A DNA stretch of 64,000 nt from Pseudomonas viridiflava (GCF_900590755.1 NZ_UUOC01000052.1:62001-126000); one strand, 5' to 3'. Shown: positions 34,579 through 44,176, counted from the stretch's first letter. Notes: generated by a model from the sequence alone, not told the origin. Made by a program: numbers and translations.

Positions 34579-36018
34579 ATGGATTATCACAGCCCGTATT
34601 TCTTCGGCTACGTCATCGGCTTCATTCATCTGCTGGGCATCGGCGCTGCGATCCACGCGCTATTAACGGTGCGCACAGCACAGGGCTCCATCGCCTGGGC
34701 AATGCCGCTGCTGTTCATTCCGTATTTCACATTAATTCCCTATCTGGTCTTTGGCCGTAGCTCGTTCGACGCTTACATCAAAGCGCGACGCCAGGCCAAC
34801 GAAGAGATGCGCAGCGCCATTAGCGACATGAACTGGCGGCCGTGGATCGAAGAAGCAGTGGCCGCACGCCGCTCCGACGCCTACGCGTCCCTGCGCGCCA
34901 TGCCCAAACTGGGTAACACTCCGGCGTTGGCGAACAACGAGGTGAAGCTGCTGATCAATGGCGATGACACCTTTGCCGCGATTTTCGACGCCATCAGGGA
35001 AGCCAAGCAAACGGTGCTGATTCAGTTCTTCATCATTCACGACGATGAGCTGGGGCGTCGCTTGCAGGCTTTGCTTCTGGAGAAAGCCGCTCAAGGCGTC
35101 GACGTTTATGTGCTGTACGACCGGATCGGCAGCCACGCCTTGCCAGGCAGCTACAGTGAAAAACTTCGCGCTGGCGGCGTGCAGATCAAGGCCTTTGCCA
35201 CACGCAGTGGCTGGCTGAATCGCTTCCAGATCAATTTCCGCAACCATCGCAAGATCGTGGTGGTGGACGGGACCAAAGGCTTCCTCGGTGGGCACAACGT
35301 CGGCGATGAATATGTCGGCCTCAAACCACCACTGGCGCCTTGGCGCGACACACACGTGCAAGTCATTGGCCCGGTTGTGGCTTGCCTGCAAGAGTCGTTT
35401 GCGGAGGACTGGTTCTGGGCCACGCGTAAGCTACCGCCACTGAGCCTGCCGGACTCATTCCCGGAAGACGGCGTACTGTGTCAGTTGCTGACCAGCGGCC
35501 CGGCAGACAAGCAGGAAACCTGCTCATTGTTTTTCGTCGAAGCCATTCATGCAGCAACGGATCGTGTCTGGATCACCAGCCCTTACTTCGTCCCGGATGA
35601 GTCAGTTTCAGCTGCGCTGCACCTGGCGGTGTTGCGTGGAGTGGACGTGCGCCTGCTGCTGCCATCGCGCCCCGATCATTACGTGGTTTACGCGGCCTCC
35701 AGCCTGTTTGCCTTCGAAGCGGTCCGCGCCGGTGTTCGGGTATTCCGCTATGGGCCAGGCTTCATGCATCAGAAGGTGGTGCTGGTGGATGACGAGATCA
35801 CCGCAATTGGTAGCGCCAACCTGGATAACCGCTCGTTCCGCCTGAATTTCGAGCTGATGCTGCTGACCGTTGACGTCGACTTCGCCCGGGAAGTGGAAAG
35901 CATGCTTAACGACGACTTCGCCCTGGCCCATGAGATCTCGATTCAGGAAAGCCGCGAGACGCACCACCTGCAACAGCTGGGGATGCGCATCGCGCGGTTG
36001 ATTTCGCCGATTTTGTAG
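34579..36018 (+). CDS. cls: Cardiolipin synthase
   Basis: A 479-residue phospholipase D superfamily enzyme joining two phosphatidylglycerol molecules to cardiolipin. Two N-terminal membrane segments (about 5-25 and 38-58, with FIPYFTLIPYLVFGR) anchor it to the inner membrane. Both HKD motifs are intact: HRKIVVVDG near 223 and HQKVVLVDD near 397, each followed by GG-HN or GSANLDNRS. Length and order match ClsA. It is transcribed alone, convergent with the cyclopropane synthase gene, so two phospholipid-modifying genes are neighbours. Confidence 0.93.
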   Translation: MDYHSPYFFGYVIGFIHLLGIGAAIHALLTVRTAQGSIAWAMPLLFIPYFTLIPYLVFGRSSFDAYIKARRQANEEMRSAISDMNWRPWIEEAVAARRSDAYASLRAMPKLGNTPALANNEVKLLINGDDTFAAIFDAIREAKQTVLIQFFIIHDDELGRRLQALLLEKAAQGVDVYVLYDRIGSHALPGSYSEKLRAGGVQIKAFATRSGWLNRFQINFRNHRKIVVVDGTKGFLGGHNVGDEYVGLKPPLAPWRDTHVQVIGPVVACLQESFAEDWFWATRKLPPLSLPDSFPEDGVLCQLLTSGPADKQETCSLFFVEAIHAATDRVWITSPYFVPDESVSAALHLAVLRGVDVRLLLPSRPDHYVVYAASSLFAFEAVRAGVRVFRYGPGFMHQKVVLVDDEITAIGSANLDNRSFRLNFELMLLTVDVDFAREVESMLNDDFALAHEISIQESRETHHLQQLGMRIARLISPIL

Positions 36019-36028
36019 ATGAGTTATT

Positions 36029-36118
36029 TGTTGGAGCGAGGCTTGCCCGCGAATCAGTCAACGCGGGCTAGCAGAAATACCGCGGAGTCGTCCTTCGCGG
36101 GCAAGCCTCGCTCCAACA
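36029..36118. repeat. REP pair, GGCTTGCCCGCGAA type
   Basis: Arms TTGTTGGAGCGAGGCTTGCC and complement fill most of the gap between the convergent cls and cyclopropane synthase genes. Confidence 0.85.
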
Positions 36119-36120
36119 TA

Positions 36121-37308
36121 TCAAGCGCGATAAATATCCTCTCTGGTCCACGGCAAATCATGGCCCCCATCAGCACGAGGTTTAACCGCCAGAATCTGAT
36201 GCAAATTGATCCAGCCATGGGCAAACGCATAAGCGCATCCCGCCAGGTACAGGCGCCAGATGCGCAACGTCTGCTCAGGCACCATGGCCGCTGCTTGCTC
36301 CAAATGCGTTTCCAGCCGTGAGCTCCAGTGCTCCAGGGTTCTCGCGTAATGCAGGCGCAGGCTTTCGACATCGACGATTTCCAGCCCCGCTTCGCTGATC
36401 TCGGCACTGATTTGCGACACATGGGGCAGCTCGCCGTTGGGGAACACATAGCGGCCGATAAATTCACCGGCACCACGCCCAACCGGACGTCCATCGGTGT
36501 GCTTGGCGGTGATGCCGTGATTCATCACCAAACCGCCCTCCTTCACCGCGCCGAACAGCCGCTGGGTGTACAGCTCAAGATTGACGTGCCCGACATGCTC
36601 GAACATGCCGACGCTGACGACCTTATCGAAGCGACCATCCTGAGGCAGATCCCGGTAGTCGAGCAGTTGCAGATCAACCTGGTCCTGAAGGCCTTCGGCT
36701 TTGACCCGCTCTGTCGCCAGCGCCAGCTGCTCAAGGCTCAAGGTGATACCGAACACCTTGACCCCGTACTCACGGGCAGCGAAGCGGGCTAGACCGCCCC
36801 AGCCACAGCCGACATCCAGCAGATATTCGCCGGGCTTGAGGCGCAGCTTGCGGCACAGGTGATGGAATTTGTCCTGCTGCGCCTGCTCCAGCGATTCATC
36901 GCCGGTTTTGAAATAGGCGCAGGAGTAGACCATCTCCTTGTCCAGCCACAGTTGGTAGAACTCGTTCGACAGGTCGTAGTGGTAGGAAATGGATGCGGCG
37001 TCTGTGGCTTTGTCGTGCTGAGTGCGAACCGGGGTTTCGTCGTCTTCGTCGTCCACCAGGGCCTGGCTCAGTTCGTCGCATACCCTCACGACTTCGCTGA
37101 TGGAACCCTCCATCTCCAGCCGCCCCTCGACGAAGGCACTGCCCAGCAAGTCGAGACTCGGGTGGGTAAATTCGGAAACCAGATGCGGATCTTTTACGAC
37201 GATGGTGACGCTGGGCGCGGGGCCCAGATCCAGCTCATGCCCATCCCAGAGTTTGAGACGCAGCGGAAGGTGAAGTTTTTGCAAGGCCGGTGGAAGTTGC
37301 GCGAGCAT
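36121..37308 (-). CDS. cfaB: Cyclopropane-fatty-acyl-phospholipid synthase
   Basis: A 395-residue SAM-dependent enzyme adding a methylene bridge to unsaturated acyl chains of membrane phospholipids. The order is an N-terminal lipid-binding part (MLAQLPPALQKLHLPLRL), the family YHYDLSNEFYQLWLDKEMVYSCAYF block, the SAM site LLDVGCGWGGLARFAA, SVGMFEHVGH, and a C-terminal WTREDIY. The frame is open 16 codons upstream, but ATG 37308 matches the start of Pseudomonas CfaB proteins. Such genes are usually induced by RpoS in stationary phase; I do not see a promoter I would defend. Confidence 0.92.
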   Translation of the reverse strand: MLAQLPPALQKLHLPLRLKLWDGHELDLGPAPSVTIVVKDPHLVSEFTHPSLDLLGSAFVEGRLEMEGSISEVVRVCDELSQALVDDEDDETPVRTQHDKATDAASISYHYDLSNEFYQLWLDKEMVYSCAYFKTGDESLEQAQQDKFHHLCRKLRLKPGEYLLDVGCGWGGLARFAAREYGVKVFGITLSLEQLALATERVKAEGLQDQVDLQLLDYRDLPQDGRFDKVVSVGMFEHVGHVNLELYTQRLFGAVKEGGLVMNHGITAKHTDGRPVGRGAGEFIGRYVFPNGELPHVSQISAEISEAGLEIVDVESLRLHYARTLEHWSSRLETHLEQAAAMVPEQTLRIWRLYLAGCAYAFAHGWINLHQILAVKPRADGGHDLPWTREDIYRA

Positions 37309-37677
37309 TTGAGTAAACCCCCAATGATCAAGAAACTCGAAAAAAGGGTAGTTCAAAAACGATTCCGCTCTGGAACCGACAGGCTATGGACGCTATAGCG
37401 ACTGACTATAAATCGACTTCCGGGAACGGCCTTGTGCCCTCTGACACGCCCACTGATGCAGCCTGGTTTGAACACCCTCTCAGTGACTGACCGTTAATTT
37501 GTAACAGAGTTCTTCAAAGCTCAAGCGATTTTTTATACTTAGTGCGGGGGCTCTAGCTCAACCTTTTCGATCGAATGGCACACGCAAACCTGTAGGAGCT
37601 GCCGAAGGCTGCGAACTGCGGTGTGTCAGACAGATTGCTTTCGCAGCCTTCGGCAGCTCCTACAGGGGGTGCAGTGG
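37309..37677. other. Intergenic region with cfaB promoter and a REP pair
   Basis: The 369-bp gap holds the upstream region of cfaB and, at 37589-37666, a GCCGAAGGCTGCGA-type REP pair just after the stop of the P-type ATPase gene. The palindrome GCTATAGC at 37392-37399 lies 84 bp upstream of cfaB and could belong to its promoter. No ORF is convincing. Confidence 0.6.
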
Positions 37678-39615
37678 CTAAATCACCTTCACCAACGGCT
37701 CATTAAAACGCAGCAACCGCCCTGCGTTGCCCAGTACCAGCAATGTGCTGAGGTTGTGCAGAATCGCAGCGACCATGGCACCTGCAGCACCCAACAACCC
37801 GAAAGCTGCGAATGCGACGATAGCCAGCGTCCAGCCCAGCCCGATGATCACGTTGACTTGCAAGGTCCGGCGACACTGGCGGCTGAGACGCACGCAGGTC
37901 CCCAGCCGGCGCAGATCGCTACCGATCAGCACGATGTCAGCCGACGCCAGCGCAATGTCAGCGCCACCCGCCCCCATCGCCACGCCAACGACGCCCGCTT
38001 TCAAGGCCAACGAATCGTTGATGCCGTCACCCACCACCATCGGCCGGAAGCCACTGGAGATTTCGCCCCTGACCCGGGTCAGCTTGTCTTCAGGCAACGC
38101 CTGGGATTCGACATCGGCAATGCCGACTTTCACGGCCAGGTTGTCGGCGACGGTTTTCCGATCACCGGTCAGCAGCAGTTGCCGACCCATGCCCAGATCC
38201 CGCAGTTCGGCCAAGGCCATCTGCGCTTCTGGCTTGAGGGTGTCGGCCAGCAACAGCCAGGCGAGAAACTCGCCGTCCAGCGCCAGCCCGGCAATCGGGC
38301 CATCGTGGCTGGGCACCGGTGAAGTCGGGATGCCTAACTGCTCGAACAACTCGGGGCGACCCAACGCCGCTTTACCCAGCTCGGTCATCGCCACTACGCC
38401 CAATCCCTGGCGTTCGTGAATATCGCTCAGGGTCAGTAATTCTTCCTTGATCACCAGCCCCGCCAGCGCACGGCTCACCGGATGGCTGCTGGCTGAACCA
38501 AGGCTGGCCGCCAGTGGCAGGAAATGCTGGCGCTCAGTGCCCACCGCCTGGACTGACTCCAGCCGCAAGGTGCCAAAGGTCAGAGTCCCGGTTTTATCAA
38601 CCACCAGCGAGGTCAGGTCCGCCAGTTCTTCAAGGAACGCTGAGCTGCGGATCAGAATCCCGTGGCGGGCAGCAACCGCGATCCCGGCGATAGCCGTGGC
38701 GGGCGCGGAGAGCACCAGCGCGCAAGGACACGCCGCCACCAGCACCGCCAACATCGCCTGAGCATTGTTGGTGATGAACCAGGTCACCGCCGCGATTAGC
38801 AGCACCAGCACCATGTAGCTTCCTGCGTAGCGCTCCAGCAGACGAGTGATCGGTGGCTTTGAGCGCTCAGCGCTTTGCATCAGGGCGATGACTTTACCCA
38901 GCGTCGATTCGTTGCCAATGCGCGTCACTTCAATGCGCAGCAGCCCGTCCAGATTGATTGCGCCACCGAATACTTCGATGCCCACCCTCGCCTCCAGCGG
39001 CACCGACTCACCGGTAATGGGCGCCGTGTCGAGGCTGGCCTGACCGGAAATCACCAGCCCGTCAGCAGGCACGCGGTCACCGGCGCGAACTTCGACCTGA
39101 TCACCGGCCGCCAGCGTCGAGTTATCCACTTCCCGCACGCTACCGTCGGCGTCGATCAACCGCGCGTTGCTGCGGGTCAAACGTCCCAGCGCCTGAATCG
39201 CTTCCTGGGAACCGATCACGCTGCGCTCTTCCAGCACGTGACCAAAGATCATGATGATGGGCAGCAGGGCCGCAGTCATCAGATCCCCGGTTGCCCAGGC
39301 GCCAAGCATCGCCAGCGCAATCAGTTGATCGGTGATGCCGTGCAGGCTGGGGTGACGCAGGCTGTGCCAACCGGCGCTGACCACCGGAATCGCCACCAAC
39401 AGCGACGCAGCGCCCAACAGCAACTGACTGACACCCACTTGATCCGGCGCGAAAAAACGCCAGATCAGCCCCAGGCCCAATAGCCCGAGAGCGAGCATCG
39501 CCAGGGTCAGTTGGCGTGCGGCACTGCGCTGTTCGGCGCTGCTCAGCATACTGCCCGGCGCAACCGGCTCGGCAGGGTTGTGTGCAGCATGGCTGTGTGC
39601 GGCTTCGCCACTCAT
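37678..39615 (-). CDS. hmtA: P1B-type heavy-metal ATPase, HmtA-like (zinc/copper import)
   Basis: A 645-residue P1B ATPase. The N-terminus has no CxxC metal-binding domain, only a small His cluster (HSHAAHNPAEP). Then come membrane segments, the actuator TGES (TGESVPLE), the transmembrane CPC motif (about 296-298), the phosphorylation site DKTGTLTFG near 338 and the hinge GDGINDSLALK near 529. CPC with a short N-terminus resembles HmtA, reported to import Zn and Cu in P. aeruginosa. It is the last gene of an operon with three SPFH genes, overlapping the preceding one by four bases. Confidence 0.82.
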   Translation of the reverse strand: MSGEAAHSHAAHNPAEPVAPGSMLSSAEQRSAARQLTLAMLALGLLGLGLIWRFFAPDQVGVSQLLLGAASLLVAIPVVSAGWHSLRHPSLHGITDQLIALAMLGAWATGDLMTAALLPIIMIFGHVLEERSVIGSQEAIQALGRLTRSNARLIDADGSVREVDNSTLAAGDQVEVRAGDRVPADGLVISGQASLDTAPITGESVPLEARVGIEVFGGAINLDGLLRIEVTRIGNESTLGKVIALMQSAERSKPPITRLLERYAGSYMVLVLLIAAVTWFITNNAQAMLAVLVAACPCALVLSAPATAIAGIAVAARHGILIRSSAFLEELADLTSLVVDKTGTLTFGTLRLESVQAVGTERQHFLPLAASLGSASSHPVSRALAGLVIKEELLTLSDIHERQGLGVVAMTELGKAALGRPELFEQLGIPTSPVPSHDGPIAGLALDGEFLAWLLLADTLKPEAQMALAELRDLGMGRQLLLTGDRKTVADNLAVKVGIADVESQALPEDKLTRVRGEISSGFRPMVVGDGINDSLALKAGVVGVAMGAGGADIALASADIVLIGSDLRRLGTCVRLSRQCRRTLQVNVIIGLGWTLAIVAFAAFGLLGAAGAMVAAILHNLSTLLVLGNAGRLLRFNEPLVKVI

Positions 39616-40679
39616 TGGTCTGCTCCCTGAATGATCAGACGGGAATCGTCGCGAGGATCGACGGTGGTGACCGAGCCGGCCTGTTCGAGGATCTTAGGCA
39701 CTCGTTCACGATAGATTCGCTGCAATAATCCGGGATCACTCTTGTTCTGAATCGACTGCGCCAGGCTGGCAACAGTCGCGGTATCGGTCTGTGCTTTTGC
39801 CAGCCGCTCGGAAGCTTGGGCGTGAGCGACTTGCAGTGTTCGGTCCGCTTGCTGATTGGCGGCCTGAGTGGTTTTCTCGGCGTCGTTACGGGCGTTGGCC
39901 ACTTCCCTGTCGGCGAGCTGGCTGGCGGTGAGCACAGCATTGAAAGCGTTTACGGCCGCGGTAGGCAGGCTCGATTGCACATCGACCCGCGTCACTTCGA
40001 TCCCCATGCCAACACCAGTGGCGCTGAGCCCACTCAACCGCTGATTGACGCCGCGCACCAGATCGCCCCGCAAGCGCTCACGACGCTGGGCTGACTGGCT
40101 GTCGGCCGAGATCATTTCCGGCCGCGCTACCAGAATGGTGTCCAGATCCCGCGCCGCCGTGAGGGCCACGGCGCTGCGATTGACCAGACGATCCAGCGCG
40201 GGCAGCACGTGATCGCCCTGCAAGACGTAGGCGTAAGGGTCGGTAACCTTGTAGTACACCGTCACATCCAGCTGTACGACACCGGCATCACCAGTAAGCA
40301 AATAGCCCGAACCCGCCAGCGCATCGCTCATGGGCGCAGCAAAACTGGCTGACTTATCGGCACGAACCGCCTCGAACGAGCGCAGCAAGGTCTCGACCCG
40401 GCGCTCAATCACCCGATCTGCCGAGGGCAGCAGGACTACTTGTTCAAAAGGCTGCGGCCAGGCGGTGAGCAGTCCGGCATTCTGGATCCGCTCCAGCGCG
40501 CCAAGGCGCAACACCACCGCGCGGTTTTGTGGATCGATCTGGCGCACGTTGGAGGTGGCCCAGCCCAACGCCGCCAGCAGCGTAACGCCATACAAGGCCA
40601 GGAACGCCAGACGACTGGCCTGGACCCACGGCCCTTGCAGCGGCGGCCGTTGTTCGGCCGCAGTGACAGATTCGGTCAT
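39612..40679 (-). CDS. SPFH/prohibitin-domain membrane protein, HflK-like
   Basis: A 355-residue protein with one N-terminal membrane segment (ASRLAFLALYGVTLLAALGWATS, about 22-44) and an SPFH domain (QIDPQNRAVVLRLGALERI...), then an alanine-rich coiled coil (EVANARNDAEKTTQAANQQADRTL). HflK-like proteins form large ring assemblies in the inner membrane. Its stop overlaps the ATPase start (ATGA), and its own start overlaps the stop of the upstream SPFH gene. Distinct from the hflKC of the FtsH pathway, which are usually next to hflX. Confidence 0.85.
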   Translation of the reverse strand: MTESVTAAEQRPPLQGPWVQASRLAFLALYGVTLLAALGWATSNVRQIDPQNRAVVLRLGALERIQNAGLLTAWPQPFEQVVLLPSADRVIERRVETLLRSFEAVRADKSASFAAPMSDALAGSGYLLTGDAGVVQLDVTVYYKVTDPYAYVLQGDHVLPALDRLVNRSAVALTAARDLDTILVARPEMISADSQSAQRRERLRGDLVRGVNQRLSGLSATGVGMGIEVTRVDVQSSLPTAAVNAFNAVLTASQLADREVANARNDAEKTTQAANQQADRTLQVAHAQASERLAKAQTDTATVASLAQSIQNKSDPGLLQRIYRERVPKILEQAGSVTTVDPRDDSRLIIQGADQ

Positions 40680-41713
40680 GGTTGCGATCCGCTTTTGCCA
40701 TCCAGCGTCGGCGGGCCGTCGACCAGCACCCGGAACGGCGCGGCATCGGTGCGCAGAATCAACTTGGTGCCCGGCGTGACGATGGTGCCCAGGGTATCCA
40801 GCGAGCGCAGCAGGTTATATAGCTGGGGCGATCCGGCGTAAGCGCGGCCGTAAATCTGCGCCGCTTCTACTCGTGACTGGGCTTCGATATCCGCAGCTTT
40901 CACGGTGGCATCCGCCTCGACAATCCGCGCATCGCGCTCTGCCGCCGAACGAATCTGCGCCGCTTCACGCTTGCCCACGGCGGTGCGTTCCGTGGCGATG
41001 GTCTCGCGCTCGGCGCGCATGCGGTCAACCGTGGCGTTGAGGGTGACGGAAGGCAACGTCAGCCGCTCGACACCCACTTGCAGCACGCGTACGCCATAGG
41101 TGGCGAGCAATTGCTGATCGATCTGCTGACGCAGTTGGTTTTCGAAGTCGGTAATTCGTACCTGGCTGGCGTCGGTATTCACCAGGCTCGACAGGTCGAA
41201 ACTGCTGGCGGTTGTTTCCAGTGCCGAGCCGATGAAGGTGCGGATCTGCCGCGCGGCTTCCTCCGGCTGGTTCTGCACGGCGCGCATGAAGCGCTGCACA
41301 TTCTCCGGATCACCCTGCACCTGCCACGCTACGTAGGCCTGAACGATGATGCGCAGGCCATCGCGGGTGCCGACGTCTTGCAGGCCGCTGGACGTGGTGC
41401 GCAAACGCAGGTCGACCGGAATAGTCGCTTCGAATGGCGCGGGCCAGCGCCAGCTCAAGCCTGGCTCAAGCAAGACACGGGATGGATTGCCGAACCGGGT
41501 AATGACCGTGGCCTCGCCGGAGCGCACCTGCACCAGACTGGCCGCTGCGACCGCGAAAGCGATCAAGACCGCGGCCAGCGCAGCCCGTCGCCACGGAAAA
41601 ACTGCCGGGCCGGACGCTTCGCCATGGTGATGATGGCCGTGGTGGCTATGCCCGCCGTGGTCGTGGCCGGCGTGATCATGATGGTCGTGGCTATGGTTAT
41701 GAAACAGACTCAA
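40676..41713 (-). CDS. SPFH-domain membrane protein, HflC-like, with His-rich N-terminus
   Basis: A 345-residue protein. Residues 4-30 are extremely His-rich (NHSHDHHDHAGHDHGG then HSHHGHHHHG), followed by a membrane segment (AALAAVLIAFAVAAASLVQV, about 46-65), an HflC-like SPFH domain and an alpha-helical AEAR-type coiled coil (EREAAQIRSAAERDARI region). The start is TTG 41713, supported by AAGGAG 8 bases upstream; no ATG is available without losing the His region. The His segment faces the cytoplasm if the topology follows HflK/HflC predictions, and probably binds zinc near the partner ATPase. Confidence 0.85.
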   Translation of the reverse strand: MSLFHNHSHDHHDHAGHDHGGHSHHGHHHHGEASGPAVFPWRRAALAAVLIAFAVAAASLVQVRSGEATVITRFGNPSRVLLEPGLSWRWPAPFEATIPVDLRLRTTSSGLQDVGTRDGLRIIVQAYVAWQVQGDPENVQRFMRAVQNQPEEAARQIRTFIGSALETTASSFDLSSLVNTDASQVRITDFENQLRQQIDQQLLATYGVRVLQVGVERLTLPSVTLNATVDRMRAERETIATERTAVGKREAAQIRSAAERDARIVEADATVKAADIEAQSRVEAAQIYGRAYAGSPQLYNLLRSLDTLGTIVTPGTKLILRTDAAPFRVLVDGPPTLDGKSGSQP

Positions 41714-41724
41714 GGGTCGACTCC

Positions 41725-43674
41725 TTACTGAACGGCTTTACGCGGCGCCGTTGGGTCTGCCGGTAGGGTGAAAGTACGCAGGTCGATGGTGGGCGCATTG
41801 TTCGCGCCGCCCAGACGGTGATCGAGCACCAGCAATTTGGCTTTGTTCAGCCCCACGCTCAGTTGCGTGAGGTATTGCTCCAGCAGGAAGGCCTGGCCCG
41901 CTTTCGCATAACCTTCGCGCTCGGCACTGAAGCGCAGGTCCGCGCCCTGGGCCGCCGACATCACTTCCCGGGCGTTCGCGGCTGCTTGATCACGGGCCAC
42001 GCTGGCGTTGAGTTGCGCAGCATTGGCGGCTGCGCTTGCCGCGCCGCGCTCTCTGGCAATCAACGCCTGGGCACTGATCTGCGCGGCCTGAACCGCGTGG
42101 TAGGCATTGGCCGCGCCCGCTGGTGGATGGATGGCTTCCACCACCGTGGCAAGGATTTCCACACCGCTGTTCAACTGCTGCAAGTCGGCCTGCACCGCTT
42201 TGCCGATGTCGTCTGAAAGACCCGCGCGTTGTTCGCCGAGCAGTTCGTCCAGCGTGCGCGAGGCAAAGTCATGCACCAGCACGCGGCTGGCGGTGCTGCG
42301 AATCAAGGTCGGCACGTCAGCGCTGTTGTAGGTGGCAGCCATGGCGGCTTCGTCGGTCAGGCCGATGCGATAGACGAAGCGCACATCCATGTTGACGATC
42401 TGGAAGCCCTGCTTGTCGGCGGAGCTACTGGCGATCACTTGGGATTTTTCGTTGATGTGGCTGGCGTCCCACAAACGGTTGGCGCTTGAGGGTGCCGGGC
42501 CTTCGACAGGGTCAAGAATCTGCTCGATGCCCGCTGTGTCGGCGACGCTGGTGGCCAGTTCGTGCACGACACCATTTTCCACCGCCAGCACGCGCCCGAA
42601 AGGCCAAGGCAAACCGGCGTGTAGACCGGGATTGAGGACGGCCACCGGTTTACCGAAGCGCTCGTAAATGCCACGCCCTTGCATGGGGATTTCGTGCACA
42701 CCGCTGAGCGCCCATCCGAGTGCAGCAACCGCCACCAACACCGGGAAAAACGCCCGACGCATGTAGGTAAAGGCCCAGACTTGCCGTAGGTCGATGCCAA
42801 ACCGATTGTGCAGCTCATGTTGCAGAGCCAGCAGCGGTTGCGGCGGCCAGCGCAACAAGCCCGCCACGAAACTGCTGGCGGTCAGACGCGGTTCAAGGCG
42901 CGGATTCCGTGGGTTGAACAGCGACAAGACGGCGCGTAGCAGCAACTCGGCAGCTACCACGCCGGGCAACAACCCCATCAACACTGCCAGCCGCGCAGGC
43001 CAGACCCGTTCGGCGCTGGAGAAAAACAGGCACAAGGCGCCCACCAGCAGGACAGCAATCACCACGCGGGTCAGCTGCGCGAGTTGCCCGGCTTCAAGCC
43101 ATTGATCCTGCTCGGCGTTGAACTGCCGCTCCAGCACCAGCAAGCCAAATGCCAGCAACAAGGCGATACCGCCAGCCACGCTGCCCATTTGCGAAAGCTT
43201 GCTGCCAGGTAACGTCAGGTTCCAGGTCAGTTCGATGCTGATCAGTGCCAGCACGGCCCAACCGGCGAGCCACAACGTCGGCCCGCCAATCTGCGCCAGT
43301 ATGGATTGGCCAAAATTGCTGATGCGGTTGACCAGCCGGTCGTACCAGTTGGTGTCAGCGGCTTCTGGCTCAATAGATTTCTGGATACTGACGACATCGC
43401 CCTGCAGCGCCCGCGCGCGCCAAAGCGCGATGCCATAGGCGGATTGCACCCCGGCGGCCAGCACGAACAAGGCAGCGGCATTGCTGGTCAGCACGGCTGT
43501 CCACAAGGAGTTGGGAGAGAACAGATCAACAGCCAGCGCCATGAGCAGGCCGAAAATACCCAGCCCGCCACTCAGCCAAGTGAAGCGCCGCAAGCGCGCG
43601 GCGTGCACCGACGCACTTTGAAACCTCGGCAAACCTTCAAGGCTGCCGTGCTCAACATCCAGATCAACCCGCAT
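41725..43674 (-). CDS. Large polytopic SPFH-domain protein
   Basis: A 649-residue protein, first gene of the zinc-linked SPFH operon. The N-terminal 310 residues carry about six hydrophobic segments (for example LSGGLGIFGLLMALAVDLF and VVIAVLLVGALCLFFSSAERVWPA), followed by a further membrane segment and an HflK-like SPFH domain starting near VHEIPMQGRGIYERFG, then an alanine-rich helix (AASAAANAAQLNASVARDQ). Such a long multi-pass extension is not found in ordinary HflK. AGGGG/GAGG precede ATG 43674. It lies 11 bp upstream of the His-rich SPFH gene. Confidence 0.82.
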   Translation of the reverse strand: MRVDLDVEHGSLEGLPRFQSASVHAARLRRFTWLSGGLGIFGLLMALAVDLFSPNSLWTAVLTSNAAALFVLAAGVQSAYGIALWRARALQGDVVSIQKSIEPEAADTNWYDRLVNRISNFGQSILAQIGGPTLWLAGWAVLALISIELTWNLTLPGSKLSQMGSVAGGIALLLAFGLLVLERQFNAEQDQWLEAGQLAQLTRVVIAVLLVGALCLFFSSAERVWPARLAVLMGLLPGVVAAELLLRAVLSLFNPRNPRLEPRLTASSFVAGLLRWPPQPLLALQHELHNRFGIDLRQVWAFTYMRRAFFPVLVAVAALGWALSGVHEIPMQGRGIYERFGKPVAVLNPGLHAGLPWPFGRVLAVENGVVHELATSVADTAGIEQILDPVEGPAPSSANRLWDASHINEKSQVIASSSADKQGFQIVNMDVRFVYRIGLTDEAAMAATYNSADVPTLIRSTASRVLVHDFASRTLDELLGEQRAGLSDDIGKAVQADLQQLNSGVEILATVVEAIHPPAGAANAYHAVQAAQISAQALIARERGAASAAANAAQLNASVARDQAAANAREVMSAAQGADLRFSAEREGYAKAGQAFLLEQYLTQLSVGLNKAKLLVLDHRLGGANNAPTIDLRTFTLPADPTAPRKAVQ

Positions 43675-43727
43675 CGATACCCCTACCTCGAAACCCCTGC
43701 CCGCGCAGAGCCGCGCAAGAATAGGAC

Positions 43728-43740
43728 GTTACGATATAAC
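43728..43740. promoter_or_regulatory. Probable Zur-like box upstream of the SPFH/ATPase operon
   Basis: GTTACGATATAAC matches the perfect Zur palindrome at 32902-32914 at 10 of the 12 positions outside its central base, and lies 54 bp before the first SPFH gene. Read toward the operon it is GTTATATCGTAAC. Confidence 0.55.
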
Positions 43741-44176
43741 AAACATAGTGAAACTTTTGTTGGCCAAATCAGGAACGCCTAATCGCCCTGTGGGAGCGAG
43801 GCTTGCCCGCGATAAGGCTTACTCGGTTTATCTGAAATTGGGTACAGCCGCTTCGCGAGCAAGCTCCGCACACATGAGTGATCTCAATATTGGCGCAACG
43901 ACGTGGGACCGGCTTCAGCCGGGAAGACGCCAGTACACCCGCCCGAAATTGATCGCCTGAAATGCCGCCTTCCCGGCTAAAGCCGGTCCCACAAAAATGT
44001 GCATAGCAGGCCAGCATAGAATTTCCCACGGGTGCAGTGATCGTCTGTTAGAGCGCCATCTCCTGTAGGCCAGGTAATTCACCATGCTGAGACCCCGCGC
44101 ACAAAGAACATCGCGCCGCGTTGGTTACGTTGTGTTTCACTACGGGGATTGACCTGCCGACAAGGATAGCCGTCCG
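43741..44176. other. Intergenic region with two REP pairs
   Basis: It contains a degenerate TTGCCCGCGAT-type pair (43787-43873, right arm eroded to CGCGAGCAAGCTCC) and a GGCTTCAGCC/GGCTTTAGCC-type pair (43902-43992). The last 180 bases lead to the lipid cluster. No small ORF or RNA gene is convincing. Confidence 0.75.

Noticed and set aside
37500..37560. A TATACTTA-like sequence as an RpoS promoter for cfaB
   Set aside because: It reads in the wrong orientation for cfaB and no matching -35 could be defended.
39612..41713. The two smaller SPFH genes as the housekeeping hflKC
   Set aside because: They lack hflX/hfq neighbours and are operonic with a third SPFH gene and a metal ATPase; one has a His-rich tail.
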